In this document: one piece after another, positions 14,749-15,025 of the stretch
Layout: every line of letters starts with the position of its first letter
Position numbering within the stretch: the first letter of the stretch is position 1
NCBI GenBank assembly: GCA_903847195.1
Contig: CAINCZ010000176.1
Location: 1-15,025 of the forward strand
DNA from: an uncultured Acidobacteriota bacterium
Lineage (GTDB): Bacteria > Acidobacteriota > Terriglobia > Terriglobales > CAINCZ01
Direction: 5' to 3'
DNA: 15,025 bases
Notes under the pieces: generated by a model
Seen by the model: only the letters and a program-made list of their open reading frames with translations
What the model was told of the DNA's origin: nothing
Database searches by the model: none
Translations under genes and position numbers: made by a program

Positions 14749-15025
14749 ATGAAGCGGAACGGATTCCTGCGGTTCTTCGGTGTCGCCGTCCTCGCCATGC
14801 TGGCGACCCTCTCCTTCGCTCAGGCTGGCCCGCGCGACCGTATCGCCGCCAGGATCGACAACCAGGCACGCGCCGAGTTGAAGCAGGGCCTCCATTATCT
14901 GGCGCAGCCGCAATCCGACCAGGGCCCGGTCGCGGCCGACTTCCGCATCAATCGCGGCACCATCCAGTTGAAGTTCTCCGACGCGCAGCAGAAGGACCTC
15001 GACCAACTCCTCGAGCAGCTGACGA
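14749..15025 (+). CDS. Pro-kumamolisin (S53) type secreted protease, N-terminal part
   Basis: Only 92 codons are inside the window; the gene runs off the right edge. It begins with a signal peptide of about 25 residues (basic MKRNGFLRFF, hydrophobic VAVLAMLATLSF, cleavage near AQA). The rest looks like the start of the pro-kumamolisin activation domain: 'ARIDNQARAELKQGLHYLAQPQSDQGPVAADFRI', then 'IQLKFSDAQQKDLDQLLEQL', which matches the 'l.lspaqqa.L..lL..q' pattern of these propeptides. Acidobacterial S53-family proteins start this way with 'R.t.L.gn.HpLA...fD.G'. The catalytic Glu-Asp-Ser domain would lie beyond the window, so whether it is an active peptidase or a large cell-surface protein with only the prodomain cannot be seen. 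It is transcribed from its own promoter and is probably unrelated to the ABC operon. Confidence 0.7.
   Translation, partial: MKRNGFLRFFGVAVLAMLATLSFAQAGPRDRIAARIDNQARAELKQGLHYLAQPQSDQGPVAADFRINRGTIQLKFSDAQQKDLDQLLEQLT

Overview
The window looks like a GC-rich chromosome of an Acidobacteriota-type soil bacterium. The best lineage hint is the truncated last gene, whose N-terminus matches the pro-kumamolisin (S53 peptidase) propeptides common in that phylum. The LysR, CocE-type hydrolase, amidohydrolase and Liv-type ABC genes fit but do not prove this.

Left region (1-2552): the right-hand end of an integrated genetic element. It holds the C-terminal part of a ParB-like HTH protein, a small protein with two tandem excisionase-type HTH units, and a tyrosine recombinase translationally coupled to it by a GTGA overlap. 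The recombinase points at the 3' end of tRNA-Pro(CGG) (2553-2629, minus strand) and stops 46 bases from it. This is the usual layout of an island inserted in a tRNA gene; the other junction would lie left of the window.

Middle region (2630-14411): a catabolic and uptake locus around one LysR regulator of NodD/NahR type. Leftward run an alpha/beta hydrolase of the CocE/NonD (S15-like) family, an amidohydrolase-2 family lactonase-like enzyme, a carboxymuconolactone-decarboxylase family protein and, after a 430-base gap, an MFS transporter with the DGxD motif of aromatic acid:H+ symporters. Rightward, after lysR, runs a complete branched-chain-amino-acid-type ABC importer: binding protein, two permeases and two ATPases, the last four with overlapping genes. 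A 48-base block, 36/48 identical between its two copies and in the same orientation relative to the downstream genes, lies in front of both the hydrolase operon and the ABC operon. Each copy contains a TTGACA -35 hexamer followed after 16 bases by a weak -10. This is the best evidence that the two arms form one LysR regulon. The inferred job is uptake and hydrolytic breakdown of an ester, amide or lactone linked to an aromatic or similar organic acid; the substrate is unknown. Both hydrolases carry a substitution at a position usually thought catalytic.

Right edge (14412-15025): a probable terminator of the ABC operon, a TATAAT-type promoter, a small hairpin touching the ribosome binding site, and the start of the secreted S53 protease gene, cut by the window end.
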